A DNA stretch of 64,000 bases from Lepidodermella squamata (GCA_047495785.1 JBLDXI010000024.1:1798001-1862000), one strand, 5' to 3'. Positions 1 through 10,773 are shown, counted from the stretch's first letter. Numbers and translations are program-made. The notes: generated from the sequence alone by a model not told the origin.

Positions 1-510
1 TTGTTTCCGCTGCGATTTCCAGTAAATCGTGATTTCAGCCCCATTTCGAAGCCGCGTCCCAGTTTCTTTCGCAACCAGAGCATCTTGATGGTTTTTGAAC
101 ACAATCGACGCAGATTGTTGGACCGGCAGCAAATTTATCCGTTTAATTGCGCCAAATTTCTCGAAATGTTCCTGCAACTCTTCACGATTATTCATTTCAT
201 CGGGGATATTCCGGCATATCAAGGTGCAATTAGCCGGAGGAGACTGGGCCTCTGAACTTTCAGTAACCGGTGAGTCGTCGTCCAATTGCGATGAAGTCGA
301 CTGCCGCTGCAATCTTCGAGCATTTGCCGCGCCGCCGAAAATTTTGTCCAGGAACAATTTCGTGGTTCGAGTTGGCCGTTTGGCGGGTTCTGATGGATTC
401 GAAGGGCCAGGTTCATTTCGGGCCAGTTGTTGGCTGGTTGAAGCGGCAGGTTGTTCGACTGGTTTGCCAAATAGCATTTTCACGGGAGGCGGGCCCCCGG
501 AATCAGCCAT
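1..510 (-). CDS. MCM3AP: MCM3AP/GANP-like protein, N-terminal part (runs off the left edge)
   Basis: The minus strand is open from an ATG at 508-510 to the window edge, giving 170 residues. The first 90 are low-complexity and rich in Pro, Ser and Gln. From about residue 94 an RRM-like domain follows, starting 'TLICRNIPDEMNNREEL' and continuing with an 'EHFEKFGAI' segment. This order matches the atypical RRM of vertebrate GANP (IQCKNIPDYLNDR.., ENHFGKI..). GANP is the Sac3-type scaffold of the TREX-2 mRNA export complex at the nuclear pore; the Sac3 domain would lie further left, outside the window. The disordered N-terminus is much shorter than in vertebrates. Another RRM protein of the RBM26 type is possible but fits less well. 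Confidence 0.7.
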   Translation of the reverse strand, partial: MADSGGPPPVKMLFGKPVEQPAASTSQQLARNEPGPSNPSEPAKRPTRTTKLFLDKIFGGAANARRLQRQSTSSQLDDDSPVTESSEAQSPPANCTLICRNIPDEMNNREELQEHFEKFGAIKRINLLPVQQSASIVFKNHQDALVAKETGTRLRNGAEITIYWKSQRKQ

Positions 511-783
511 TGTTTATTTAAAACAAAAGAAAATAAAACTAGAAAAATCATATGAGAAAATGTTAAATTACCACCACGAATTCTTAAATTTGGATTTTGA
601 AATTTCCCTTATAAAGTCCAGAGTTTCAATTATTTCAATTTTGAAACTATTTTACCTCTTTTATTCTCAGAAACAAACATTTTTATTATTGCTCGGATAT
701 GCGTGGAAATTTTCATCATGGAATCACTAAAATGAAAAAAGAGAAAGAGAACATGAGATGTCATTGAGACGCGTAGTTAAAAT

Positions 784-2117
784 TTAGGCAGATTCATTGG
801 CACCTGCAGCTGGAGATGGACGGCGCTGCCCTTCCGAAGCACGCAGGCGGTCGAGCATATCTTGAAAAGCGATTTCCATAGCACGGTCGTCGGCGATTTC
901 GAGTGCAAGACGAGGACCTTTGACGATAGATTGGAAGCCGCGAACGTCGTCTTCGATAACAAAATACCCGCCATCAACAAGATGTTTCACCATCTGATCG
1001 ATAGTCATGCCAGTTTCTTCGCGAATTCTGAGGATTTAAGAATCAAAATTGAAAGAATAAACCAATAAAACTTCATTTCGCGTTTCGTTTCAAAAATCCC
1101 TTTGAAGAAAATATTTGTAATTCAATTAGGAAAAATGCACCTTAAAAAATAAAAGGGTCAAGCTATTCGTACATAACTATGTACGCGAAAATTGCTATTC
1201 GTACATAGTTTTGCGCGATTTTTCAGAGTTATTCAAATGGGTGTGGAAATTCGAGATTTGACAATGATACCATGGAATTTCACAGGGAGATGCAGCAAGG
1301 TGAGGCCTATCTAGTGGTCAAATTTCGTCAGATTATCTTCCAAAGTATTCACGCTAGGGTCGCGAAAAACAAATCAAATAATGCCATTTTGCGAATCTAC
1401 CTTAGGGGGTCCAATGGTGAATTTTTGAGGGGGGATAGGCCTGATGGTCAGCTATCAGCACGCAAAAAATTAGATTGATGGGATGAAAATTGAGCAAGTC
1501 GTTTATCTTAGAAAAAAGCATATCGAAACTATGTACGAATAGCAATTTCTGCGTACATACCTATGTACGAATAGCAATTTTCGCGTACATACTATGTACG
1601 AATAGACATTCCGAAAATAAAATGCGGCATTTCCCCGAAAAAATTATAATTTTAAAGACGAACTCTTGAATAATTTGACTCTCAGCGGCAGTGGTTTTGA
1701 ATTCGGCCAGGTCGATTTTGCCCATTGAATTGTGATTGTTTAAACACGCCGTCAGCATGGCTATTAGTGGAAATTTCGCGAAATCGCATAGTTGAATGTG
1801 ATTAGCATCGTCTTCGGTAAAAACCGGATGAAATTTCGACACAACAACAAATTCATTAGACGTTTCACTCAGTGGTTGTAACTGCAGACCGAAAATGTCT
1901 TCAAGAGCGTCATTAACACTGGTAAACATATCGTTAAACTGGATGTGGGTCCGCGAAGTCTCGACAAGCCGCTGGATATCTAAAATTCAAAATTAGCCTG
2001 AAAAAAATGAAAACCATTCAGAGAAAACCGACTTGAACGCGTGATTTTCTTGCCCTTCGAGGCTTTTTCCAGGATCATCAGCACGATACGCATTTTTCGA
2101 TCATGATCATCCGCCAT
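784..2117 (-). CDS. NSMCE3: NSE3/MAGE-domain subunit of the SMC5/6 complex
   Basis: Three exons are inferred: 2033-2117, 1664-1979 and 784-1027. Introns are 53 bp (1980-2032, weak donor GTCGGT) and 636 bp (1028-1663, donor GTTCGT). Phases agree and give 214 residues. The protein has the two winged-helix halves of a MAGE homology domain: 'RIVLMILEKASKGKKITRS', 'NDMFTSVNDALEDIFGLQL', 'FPLIAMLTACLNNHNSMG', then 'MVKHLVDGGYFVIEDD' and 'KGPRLALEIADDRAMEIAF'. NSE3 binds NSE1 and NSE4 and helps load SMC5/6 on DNA during repair. As in other invertebrates there is one compact MAGE gene, shorter than human NSMCE3 (304 aa). The long intron carries an inverted-repeat element. The join at 1664 relies on frame and a weak donor. 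Confidence 0.75.
1163..1605. mobile_element. 443-bp MITE-like element inside an NSMCE3 intron
   Basis: Both ends carry inverted copies of a short unit beginning CTATTCGTACATA, followed by ATGTACGCGAAAATTG. The unit occurs twice at the left end (1163-1220) and three times at the right end (1530-1605, reversed). The middle is non-coding. No clear target-site duplication is visible, so the superfamily is not assigned. Without it the intron would be about 190 bp. Confidence 0.7.
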
Positions 2118-3077
2118 TTTGTCACCACAAAAATTAAAATCCTTAAAAATTATAACCATAAAAAATTCAAGTTTTACTCTTTTTCCAGTTCCAAATAACA
2201 TATCAGTATATATATAACAATTTTTCGAAGCAAGCATAGTATATTTGCGTCAACTCTAGCACACTCACTCAGGAAAAATATATCAGAAAATCGGTGTTAG
2301 TTCTCTCCTCCCAATATAAGAAAAACCGCAAAAATGTGTGCATAATTACAGCTATTCAAGAAAAGATAATTTCATACTCAATTCAAGCAGATTTTTTGAA
2401 AAATGGAATATTATATTGATGTTTGTACTTCGTCATTTTCCACGGCAAATCAGGCACAACCATTGTGAACTGGAAACAGGTGAGACAAGCAGGTGGTTGT
2501 AAATTTTTCGTCTTGAGTAATACAGTATTTTTCACTCACATTAAGACTGAGATTTTGAATACGATCTAAGCAGCACGAATACTACGATAATATAACACAC
2601 GGAATAAATTCAAGGTGGAGCAGTCTAGGGGACTCGCGTAGAAAACTCGACTAGTAAGCCACCTTAATTTTACGGAAGTTTACATTGCATCAACAGATGT
2701 CCGTCGCCAACAATTATTCAATTCAACTCAGCCCAGATTAATAATATTTCATATTTTAAATAATGATGATGATAACGAAAAAGACGAGAGCAGAGAGAAA
2801 GAAAGAGAAGCATTCGCGGCAGATTGAAAACAACACAACGAGTCAATTTTTGGGATTTCATTCCATCTTGAAAACTTTTCAAATTAATCGATTAAATAAA
2901 CTTTCTCTCATATTTTAATGAGATCCGAATTTTCTGGAATATATTACCATGTTTAATACTAGAGGAATCCAAAATTAGGGATGGATTTAAAATCCCGAAA
3001 ACTGACTACAGCATTACATGCTAGAAATATTCTATCGTTTCTCATTTATTTAGATTATAAATTTGCGCAATATTCAT
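2118..3077. other. Intergenic, no gene seen
   Basis: This AT-rich stretch lies between NSMCE3 and the 3' end of the synaptophysin gene, both on the minus strand. I see no conserved reading frame, RNA gene or repeat. It should contain the NSMCE3 promoter. Confidence 0.5.
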
Positions 3078-3083
3078 TTTATT
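3078..3083 (-). terminator. Poly(A) signal overlapping a stop codon
   Basis: The minus strand reads TGAATAAA, so the AATAAA shares its first base with the synaptophysin TGA stop codon. The 3' UTR would be only a few tens of bases. Confidence 0.6.
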
Positions 3084-3967
3084 CAAATTCTAGACTGTGA
3101 CCCTTGCATGAATGCCGGGTCACCAGGCGGTGCGAATGGTGAACTAGTCGGGTACGACGGAAGGCCAGACCCGGCCATACCAGGCGCGGGCGGGGCTGGT
3201 GGCAGGCCAGTGCCAGGCGCCCCGGCTTGCGGCTGTTCGCGAACTTTAAACCACTTAGTTTCCTTGAATAAGAACCACAGATTGCCGGTCCAAACTGCCA
3301 TGCAGAGGAAACCGAAAATAACGGAAACATTCAATGATGCGTAGTCCATATCGATAAAAGAGCACATCTCCGGCTTTGCGGGTTTTATACATTTCGGCTG
3401 GCGACCGACAATATTTTGCATGTTGGTCTGAGTTTTTATGTCATTCACCCCCTGCGCCCATGCCGATGACGCTATTAAAAACATCACAGCGATAGCCAAT
3501 GAGTGCAGAAAATCGCACTGTGGAATCCAATGCATGACTTGCGATAGCTGCTCGAACGCAACGTAGAGAATTATGGTGCCCAAACAGGTCAAAAACGCCC
3601 AAACGCCGACGAAAACAAAAAACTGGGCCGATCCCTCTGAGCCTAAAACCGCAGTTTTGGTGTTATTAACTGATGGCGGATCGCACAAGTCGGCTGGATA
3701 CGATACTTGATCAATTAACCGGTAAGGGTAACTGATTTTGATGGTCGCAGCCTTCATCCCACCAGCACATGTGACGTTCATAATTCCGGTCCCGGTGTAG
3801 CCGCAACACGTTGCAAAGGCGAAAATAGCGAGTACAAACTCGATGAGGCGGATGAATCCTTTCGGTTCGAGAAGCACTCGAAAATTGTACTCAATCTGCG
3901 AAAATATCAAGGTGGATATTTTGAAAGCTATGATAATGAAAAAGCTTACCGGCACATTTAACGACAT
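3083..3967 (-). CDS. SYP: Synaptophysin-family vesicle membrane protein
   Basis: Two exons, 3950-3967 and 3083-3895, are separated by a 54-bp phase-0 intron (GTAAGC..TTTTCGCAG) and encode 276 residues. The protein has four membrane segments of a MARVEL domain. TM1 follows 'LLEPKGFIRLIEFVLAIFAF', the loop before TM4 has the family-typical 'SSAWAQG', and TM4 ends in 'GNLWFLFKETKW'. The cytosolic tail is rich in Pro and Gly, as in synaptophysin and synaptoporin. The family sits in synaptic and neurosecretory vesicles and binds synaptobrevin. The gene starts only 88 bp after the NDUFAF3 stop on the same strand, with two acceptor-like sites (TTTTTAG, TTTTCTAG) between them, which suggests it is the last cistron of an operon. 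Confidence 0.9.
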   Translation of the reverse strand: MSLNVPVSFFIIIAFKISTLIFSQIEYNFRVLLEPKGFIRLIEFVLAIFAFATCCGYTGTGIMNVTCAGGMKAATIKISYPYRLIDQVSYPADLCDPPSVNNTKTAVLGSEGSAQFFVFVGVWAFLTCLGTIILYVAFEQLSQVMHWIPQCDFLHSLAIAVMFLIASSAWAQGVNDIKTQTNMQNIVGRQPKCIKPAKPEMCSFIDMDYASLNVSVIFGFLCMAVWTGNLWFLFKETKWFKVREQPQAGAPGTGLPPAPPAPGMAGSGLPSYPTSSPFAPPGDPAFMQGSQSRI

Positions 3968-4054
3968 TTCTCCAGACAAAAAAAATGGTGTAAAAAATCT
4001 AGAAAATGAGCAAAATATCAATTTTAATCCTAAAAATATTTTAAATATCATCAA

Positions 4055-4811
4055 TTAGCCGATCGAATAAGTATCTGGAGGGGCAGGTTTTCCGTCTTTA
4101 AGCTTGGGGGTCTCTCGCTCGCGAGCCTTTTCAACAGCTAAACGAGCCATTTGAAGAGGAGTACCGGGTAACACAATGTCCTGCTTCTCTGGGTCAAGTT
4201 CAGCAGCGATCATTTGCCGCACCATATTTTCGTGGGCCAACGCATCATGCTCGGCGAAATCTTTCGAAATTTGAGCTGGCGGGATAAACGCTCCAGCGAC
4301 GTATCGGCCATCGGAATTCAAGAAATTAAAGGTCGTTAAAGCTTCACTCTAAAAACAAGAAATTCTCAATAATTGACTGATAAAAACAATTCCTCCCACT
4401 CACAGTCGGCATTGCTTCTAAAGCTATTCCATGCTTTTTCACAAACTGCTGGATTTCGGGTTTAAGACTCTCGCCTTCATTGCCCAAGCCAATGACAAGA
4501 ATTTCGATTTTTGGTTCAAGTAAAACAAAAGGCAATAACGCGCTTTCATCGACATCTTGCGCGTTTTTAACATTCCATTGTAAGACAGTGCGAGGAAAAA
4601 CAGCACATGGTCCGAGAATTCGTAGCGAATTTGATAACTTAAAGCCCCAATTCGAGTAAGAATCGAATACAATCCGATCGCCGATGTCCCGGCTCAAGAT
4701 ATTGACGCTAGTTCGACGGTATTCACCCTGATGAGATTCGTGAATCAAACCACGGCGTATAATTTGCTGACGAGGTTGAATAAAGCGTTGACACAATTTT
4801 ATAAAATTCAT
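4055..4811 (-). CDS. NDUFAF3: NDUFAF3, mitochondrial complex I assembly factor
   Basis: Two exons, 4404-4811 and 4055-4348, flank a 55-bp phase-0 intron (GTGAGT..TTTTTAG) and give 233 residues. The N-terminus is basic and suits mitochondrial import. The Mth938/DUF498 fold follows: 'GFKLSNSLRILGPCAVFPR', 'KIEILVIGLGNEGESLKPE', then, across the splice, 'TTFNFLNSDGRYVAGAFIPP', which corresponds to 'ATFNFL' near the human C-terminus. NDUFAF3 works with NDUFAF4 in building the complex I Q-module. The protein is about 50 residues longer than the human one, mostly at the C-terminus. It lies between PMPCB and synaptophysin on the same strand. Confidence 0.9.
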
Positions 4812-4858
4812 CTAAAATGGAAGATGATTTGAAAGTAAGTTAACGATATAACTTTATT
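4812..4858 (-). promoter_or_regulatory. PMPCB poly(A) signal followed by acceptor site at the NDUFAF3 start
   Basis: Read on the minus strand, an AATAAA at 4858-4853 is followed about 36 nt later by CCATTTTAG that abuts the NDUFAF3 ATG. A poly(A) signal followed by a splice acceptor, with no donor seen between, is the usual form of an intercistronic region in trans-spliced operons. Confidence 0.5.
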
Positions 4859-5036
4859 CATTCGATTTTTTCCATTCAACGACGCTATACACAGGAAAAG
4901 TGTCGAGGGGCGAAATGCGATCAACTTCTCTCTAGTAGTGATGATTAGACTCTAAATATCTGTTCTTACGCAATTAAAACTCGGGTTTTATTTAGTGTTT
5001 TCATCTAGCCAGTTTTCGAATTTTGAACAGGGCTAT

Positions 5037-6582
5037 TTATATGAAGATGCGGTACATGCCGGAGCGCATGCGAGGATAGTCGTACATCTTATCGAGAGGA
5101 CCGATAGCCGCAACAGCCGGGCATTTGTCATAAACGTAGTTCATCATAACCTTCTTGATGACGTCCGCATTAACAGCCTAAAACCACAAAATTTAGGTCA
5201 TAAAATCTCGCGCAATATGAAAAAAATCATACGTTGATGCGCGCCTCCATTTCAGGCAACGGGATCCTCCGGCCGTAGCAGAGCATTTGGCGGCCGATGT
5301 CCTCGCATATTTGGGTGGTTCCGTCGAGTTGCAGGAACATGTTTGTTTTGAGGAGGTTCTTGGCACGCTCGACTTCGAAGTCAGTCACGTTGTAGCACAG
5401 ACGGATCCACTCGTGCTGCAATTCGTGAAGCATGTCAGGTACCTGGTTCTTATCGCAAACAAAGTAGGTGCCCCACAGACCAGTGTCGGTGTAGAAGGTG
5501 TTGAAGGCCTGGAAGCTGTGGCAATGAGGACCCTCAGCTGCGCGAGAGGCGAGGCGAGAAGCCAAGTGAACACCGCCGCCATGAGTGCGATCCCACGAAC
5601 CGATCAAAGTGTTCGCAATCATAAGAGGGATCGAATCGGCGCTAGCCCATCCGCATGATTCAACAGCCATCGCAACGTGAGCGAGGGGCATATCGTCTTC
5701 ACGATGACGGATCTCAGAACCGGTGAAGCGAGTTGGCGGCAGGAGAGGGATTTCGTTCGGGTAGTTGCAGCTGAGCTTTCCGAAATACTTGTCAACAAGC
5801 TTGGTTAGATTATCGTGGTCAACGCCACCAGCGGCAGCGATGACAAGGCGAGGACCCTTGTAGTGATCGCCGATATAGGCTTGGAGGTCTTTCTTTTGAA
5901 TCTTGCGAATATTTTCCTCCGGGCCCAGAATAGTCAGGCCGAGAGAAGTGCCCTGGAAGGCGGTGGCGTGCAAGTAATCGAAAACAACCTCCTGGAGGTT
6001 TGACTCGACCTCCTCCATTTCACGCAGGATGACTGAGCGCTCACGCTCAATTTCCTCCTCGCCAAGAACCGGGTTCTGCAAAATATCGGCCAGGATTTCG
6101 ACGGACTTCTCCAAGTCTTTGCTGAGACACTTGGCGTAATACACGGTCTGTTCGCGGCTAGTGTAAGCGTTCAAATGAGCGCCCATATTTTCAACCTCAA
6201 GCTCGAGCTGGGTTTGAGACCGATTCTTAGTACCCTTGAATGCCATGTGTTCGAGGAAATGGGCAACGCCGTTATTTTTCTGGCTTTCGTAGCGAGAGCC
6301 AGCATCGATCCAAACGCCGACAGTGCAAGTCTGCAGACCACTGTTCTCCGAAGCAATGCGAACTCCATTGTCCAACTTGGAAACACGAGTCTCAGGAACA
6401 TTCACCAAAACCTCATGAAGGTTAGGTTGCATGCCAGAAGCCATACGACGGCTGCTGTTCTGGTAGCGGAGGATGGGAAGCCGAGGCTTTGAAGTGGGCG
6501 CATTGGAGTAATATTTTTGCAAGGATTGGGAGGTTTTGGCCGATCGGAGAAACTTCGAAAAGCCGCGAACGCTCAGTGCCAT
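5037..6582 (-). CDS. PMPCB: Mitochondrial processing peptidase beta subunit
   Basis: Exon 1 is 5233-6582 and exon 2 is 5037-5177; the 55-bp intron is phase 0 (GTATGA..TTTTAG). The product is 496 residues. The inverted zinc motif HFLEH is intact at residues 108-112 in '[11 protein letters not shown]', followed by '[19 protein letters not shown]' and, about 75 residues on, the Glu-rich '[15 protein letters not shown]' that carries the third zinc ligand. The intact motif and these segments match MPP-beta rather than complex III core protein 1. The enzyme removes targeting sequences in the mitochondrial matrix with the alpha subunit. The ATG at 6582 is chosen because the preceding reading frame uses only non-ATG codons. 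An acceptor-like CTTTTTAG lies 24 nt upstream. Confidence 0.95.
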
Positions 6583-7413
6583 GTTTAACAAGATACTGGC
6601 TTCCTAAAAAGATTAGTACATGTAAATAGTTATTTCTATTCTACCGCTAATATTGGGAAGGATTCTTTTAGAGTCAGAGCTCCAATTTTCAAGCTCAGGT
6701 CCTGGTGATTGAGGCCAAAGTGGCACACAACGGCCGATGTCCGGAAAAATGAAGAAATTCAAGTAATTTAAGTAATGTAGATAGATGGCTCGAGGCTCAA
6801 GGCAGCTCTTTATTCTGGTATCTGGTAATCCGCAGGCCGTAAGTCTGGTAGCTCCACGATCAAGTAAAGCTGAAAGGTATAGCAGAAAGGTACAGAACAC
6901 AATTTTGACTCAGAAATCAGAAAAAAAACACATTTTTGACAAGCGACACCCCATCGACTGACCCCGCATTCGAAATAATAACTATTTTTAAAATATAAAT
7001 CATGTGATTGCAGAGCTACTTCTCATAATAAGATTATAATTTCGGCATAAACTCTCTAATTTATTTCAGAAAGTCAAATGATTCCAGCACATTTTTTCGC
7101 ACAAGCTCTCTCGAAGTTTGCCGCGGCTTTGGAGGGTTTCGAAGGTTTAGTCAGCGGTTACGGGATGGCTCTGTGCCAACACCCTTGGAGAATAGAGGTT
7201 GTATATTCATTCATAGTCAAACCATTCTGTCAGCCGCTTGTTCCTTATCGTACTGTCTTTCTTAGTTCTTGGCGTCAAGACGTTTATTGTCTATCTTCGC
7301 TTAGTCAGTCTATCCTATCCGAGAGTCAACACCATCCCCGTGTTCCAGTACTTAGCTATTGACTATTGGCTCTTCACGTTTTTCAATTCTTGATTAATAC
7401 TAGGTTGATTAAT
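6583..7413. other. Intergenic between divergent PMPCB and FARS2
   Basis: No supported gene. The region must hold promoters for two divergent units. A plus-strand reading frame at 7078-7362 has no family resemblance. A CTAG acceptor-like site lies 10 nt before the FARS2 ATG. Confidence 0.5.
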
Positions 7414-8791
7414 ATGCGCCTACCCGTATTTTCATACATATGCAGCCGGGAACCGTTTTTGGTGACATGTCGTAGATTTTCTGCCTCTAGTCAAAAGTCT
7501 CCCAATCAATCGATTCAGTTATTGAGTCACAATTATGCTGTCGATAAATCTTTCAATTTGAGCTCTAAAGTGGTATCCTGCATTGGTAAAAATTTGCACC
7601 GGAAAGAGCAGCACCCGCTTTGCCTTATCAAACGCAATATTGAAAACTTCTTCGTGCGGCGATACGTTAACCCGCGCGGTAATGCAATCTTCAGCTTTGT
7701 TGACAATCTTTCTCCCGTGGTGACGACTGAGCAAAACTTTGACTCGCTATTAATACCTCAAGATCATCCGAGTCGTAAGCCTGAGGATACATATTATGTG
7801 AATGAAAACACCGTGCTTCGTTCTCATACCTCGGCGCATCAGGTGGAGCTTATAAAATCTGGACTTGATACTTTCCTTTGCTTTGGAGATACCTATCGAC
7901 GCGATAGCGTTGACAGAACTCACTATCCTGTGTTTCATCAAGTTGAAGGCGTTCGCTTGTTTACCGCTCAAGCTCTTGCTGACATGGCAGAGAGTAAAAA
8001 GAGAAATCGCAATCCCGAGCTTTATCAACCCAAAGATCGAAATGTCTCGAGGCATGCATCTCACCAAGAGCTCCATACCGTTGAAGCTGCACGCATCTTG
8101 GAAGAAAATCTAAAGGGATGTTTAGAGGCATTGTGCAAACACTTATTCGGACCATCTATTCAATTCAGGTTTGCTTTATTGGTTGGGCGTTGAACGAAAG
8201 CTTTCATTACTCCAGTATTCCAGGTGGGCGGAAGAATATTTCCCATTTACACATCCTTCCTGGGAACTGGAAATCTTCTGGCAAGGCTACTGGCTGGAGG
8301 TTCTCGGCTGTGGAATCATCGAGCAGAAAATTTTGCAAAATGCGGGAGCAGGAGATTACCTCGGGTGGGCATTCGGCATGGGCCTTGAGCGCCTGGCTAT
8401 GGCCTTATATGAGATTCCTGATATTCGAATTTTCTGGTCGGAAGACGAACGCTTTCTTAAGCAATTCGCAAATGCGAAACCAGAGACTCGTATTACCTAT
8501 AAACCAGTCTCATCACACCCACCTCTTTACAACGACATGGCCTTTTGGTTACCTGACAATCGCCCGTTTGCTCAAACTGATTTTTACGACATGGTTCGTC
8601 ACATCGGAGGTGATTTAGTCGAAAGTGTCGATTTACGAGATGAATTTGTTAAGAACGGACGTAAGAGTCACTGTTATCGTTTTACTTACCGCAGTCCTGT
8701 TCGAGCTATGACTCAGGATGAGGTCACTAAAATTCATACAGATATTCGCAAGGCAGCCCAGGATCAACTTGGCGTCAATCATCGCATTTGA
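7414..8791 (+). CDS. FARS2: Mitochondrial phenylalanyl-tRNA synthetase
   Basis: Exons 7414-8168 and 8224-8791 flank a 55-bp intron (GTTTGC..TATTCCAG) that splits an Arg codon, as AG|G. The product is 440 residues, close to human FARS2 (451). A targeting-type N-terminus (residues 1-30) is followed by the monomeric class II catalytic domain: 'NLSPVVTTEQNFDSLLIP', 'NENTVLRSHTSAHQ', motif 2 'FHQVEGVRLF', 'RWAEEYFPFTHPSWELEI' and motif 3 'GWAFGMGLERLAM'. The C-terminal anticodon-binding domain begins near 'FDIRKA' class residues and includes 'FYDMVRHIGGDLVE' and 'SHCYRFTYRS'. It charges mitochondrial tRNA-Phe. The first in-frame ATG was used. The stop codon overlaps the poly(A) signal. Confidence 0.95.
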
Positions 8792-8879
8792 ATAAATATT
8801 TATTAGGACTTCTCGGATCAATTAACGATTTTCATCTCTTAATAGATATGATTTAAGTTGAGAATACCATGAAAACTTG
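8791..8879 (+). promoter_or_regulatory. FARS2 poly(A) signal and morgue leader acceptor
   Basis: AATAAA (8791-8796) shares a base with the FARS2 TGA stop. An acceptor-like TTTTCATCTCTTAATAG ends about 35 nt before the morgue ATG. Two tiny upstream ORFs lie in that 35-nt leader. The 88-bp spacing fits an operon. Confidence 0.5.
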
Positions 8880-10160
8880 ATGGCGGAAGGTGGTTATGCT
8901 CGCGCGAGGGTTTCTCGCAAGAGATGCTTTCATTGTGAAGCGATTTACGAAGAAAAAGACGCACCATCGGCTCCGTTAATATGCGACTTCTGCCACTCGT
9001 TGTTATACGCTGATCTGACTCAATACGACGGCGACTCGGGTGATTCTGGCAACGAGGATGCCGATTCAATCAGCAGTGATTCCGGCTCTAACCAGGACGA
9101 AGCGTGCGATGTTGCTGAATCAGATGCCCCAGCTGGGCCCGAGGTGTTACTACCAGTGCCACCTCAAATTCCGCCAGTTTCTCGTCAAAAACTCGGCCAA
9201 TTAGCCGAGTCTATTCCTCCTGAAGTGCTTCTAGTTATTTTCAGCTACCTGGACGATCTAGGGAAATGGGCGTGCGGCAGAGTGAATAAACGCTGGGCCA
9301 GTGTTATCGATAGTATGATGTCGGAAAACGACTGGCGAGCCTACATTTTCAGACGTTGGCCATTGTTCAGCCCGAAAATCAAGGTTTCATCGTACAAAGA
9401 CCTCTATTCTAGAATCGTGGAGGTAATTTCAACGTTAATTTTGATTAATAAGCCATTTTAGCCAATTTTTTGCGATTTGAGACCCATGTAAAATTCCCGA
9501 TCATAATTACTTGGATAGCTAGCTGATTGATTAAATATTTACTGGCAAAAATTAGTTTCTGAATTTTTTGTTTTACAGTCTTCATTTTGCTTCCGATGCC
9601 TCGGAGTCGATATGTTTACGTCTTCATCGAACACGCGTCGATTGCGTCGAAGATGGCACCATTTAATTCGCCCACTCGGCGCAGAAGTCCGCTGTCTGAG
9701 AAACGACGCTCCCGATGGAATAGCCGCCCTACCTCTCGTCGACAACCGAACGTGGACGGCCTCAATAACTGGCCCGGTCGGTTCGCCATACGAAGGCGGA
9801 ATTTTCTTCCTTTCAATCCGCATCCCTGTGAACTACCCAATTTTAGCACCTCGCGTTCTATTTCTCACTCGCATTTTTCACCCGAATATTTCTCTTCACG
9901 GCGACATCGGCATCGACCTGTTTTCGCGGCAGAAATGGTCGGTGGCGGTCAGTCTATCGAAACTGCTCATTTCAATTCAATCGCTGTTGACCGACCCGTT
10001 TCCGCACATTGCCATGCACCCGTACGCCGCGGCGTTGTACATGACCGATGCGGATGCGTTCAATCAGACGTGTCGCGAGTGGACCTGGCGATATGCTATG
10101 CTCGACTACCTACCCGGCCCGCCTCTCATTTCAACCGATGAAAATTCAGAGGGCGTCTGA
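8880..10160 (+). CDS. morgue: Morgue-type protein: zinc finger, F-box and E2-like domain lacking the catalytic Cys
   Basis: Exons 8880-9422 and 9579-10160 flank a 156-bp phase-0 intron (GTAATT..TTTTACAG) and give 374 residues. C16, C19, C35 and C38 form a small zinc ribbon. An acidic Ser-rich linker follows (about 50-85). An F-box spans about 109-150 ('SIPPEVLLVIFSYLDDL'). A UBC fold starts near 195 with 'YEGGIFFLSIRIPVNYP' and HPN at 282-284. At the position of the active-site Cys there is Gly292 ('HGDIGIDLF'), the substitution known in Drosophila Morgue. Morgue promotes Diap1 turnover and is an SCF-linked E2 variant. This copy is shorter than the fly protein (491 aa). It lies just downstream of FARS2. 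Confidence 0.9.
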
Positions 10161-10773
10161 AAAATTTGAATTCTTTCTATCTTTTTTGATAATAATATGA
10201 AATTGCTCAATGTTATTCGTAATAACATAAGTTCTATTTGTTAATGACTCCGCTTCCAATTGTTTGTTTTAATAATATCGCCCTCCTCTTCAGTATATGT
10301 ATACTAATAATGATGAACTTTCGTAGACTGAGGATTAGCAATTTTATGAACTTTATTTAATAAACAGCTCCGAAAATGGATAGGAGAATAAACTGAATTT
10401 TTATGCTTGTTTTTTTGGTTTAGAATTTACAAAATCGCTTCAATTTTGAAGGGGAGTTACAATCCGGGAAGCTCTAATCGGTGGACGCTGATTATCAATC
10501 TGAAATGAAGGATTAAATTTAAGAAGCTGCTGACTTTGATGGGAATTTCAAGTTTATTGTTTCGCAGAGAAGAGTTGATTCCATCTGAAATGTGTGGAAA
10601 TGATCATGCGTCTTGTTGTAACCTTATGAAAAATTGAAAGTTTTGGAGTTACTACCTGAGTGGATTACTTACTCAATGTTACTATTACCGGTCCTGTATA
10701 AGTATTAATATTAGTGAGTGCGTCAACAAAGCTGCGCGCGTATAGCGAGATTAAAACGCGGTTGTGTATAGCA
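10161..10773. other. Intergenic, no gene seen
   Basis: This is the 3' flank of morgue and the 5' flank of the tRNA gene. An AATAAA near 10359 could be the morgue poly(A) signal. No coding potential is seen. Confidence 0.4.

Noticed and set aside
5037-6582. Calling PMPCB as complex III core protein UQCRC1
   Set aside because: The zinc motif HFLEH is intact and the surrounding blocks match the processing peptidase.
7078-7362. 94-residue plus-strand frame before FARS2
   Set aside because: No family resemblance, lies in a promoter region and ends before the FARS2 start.
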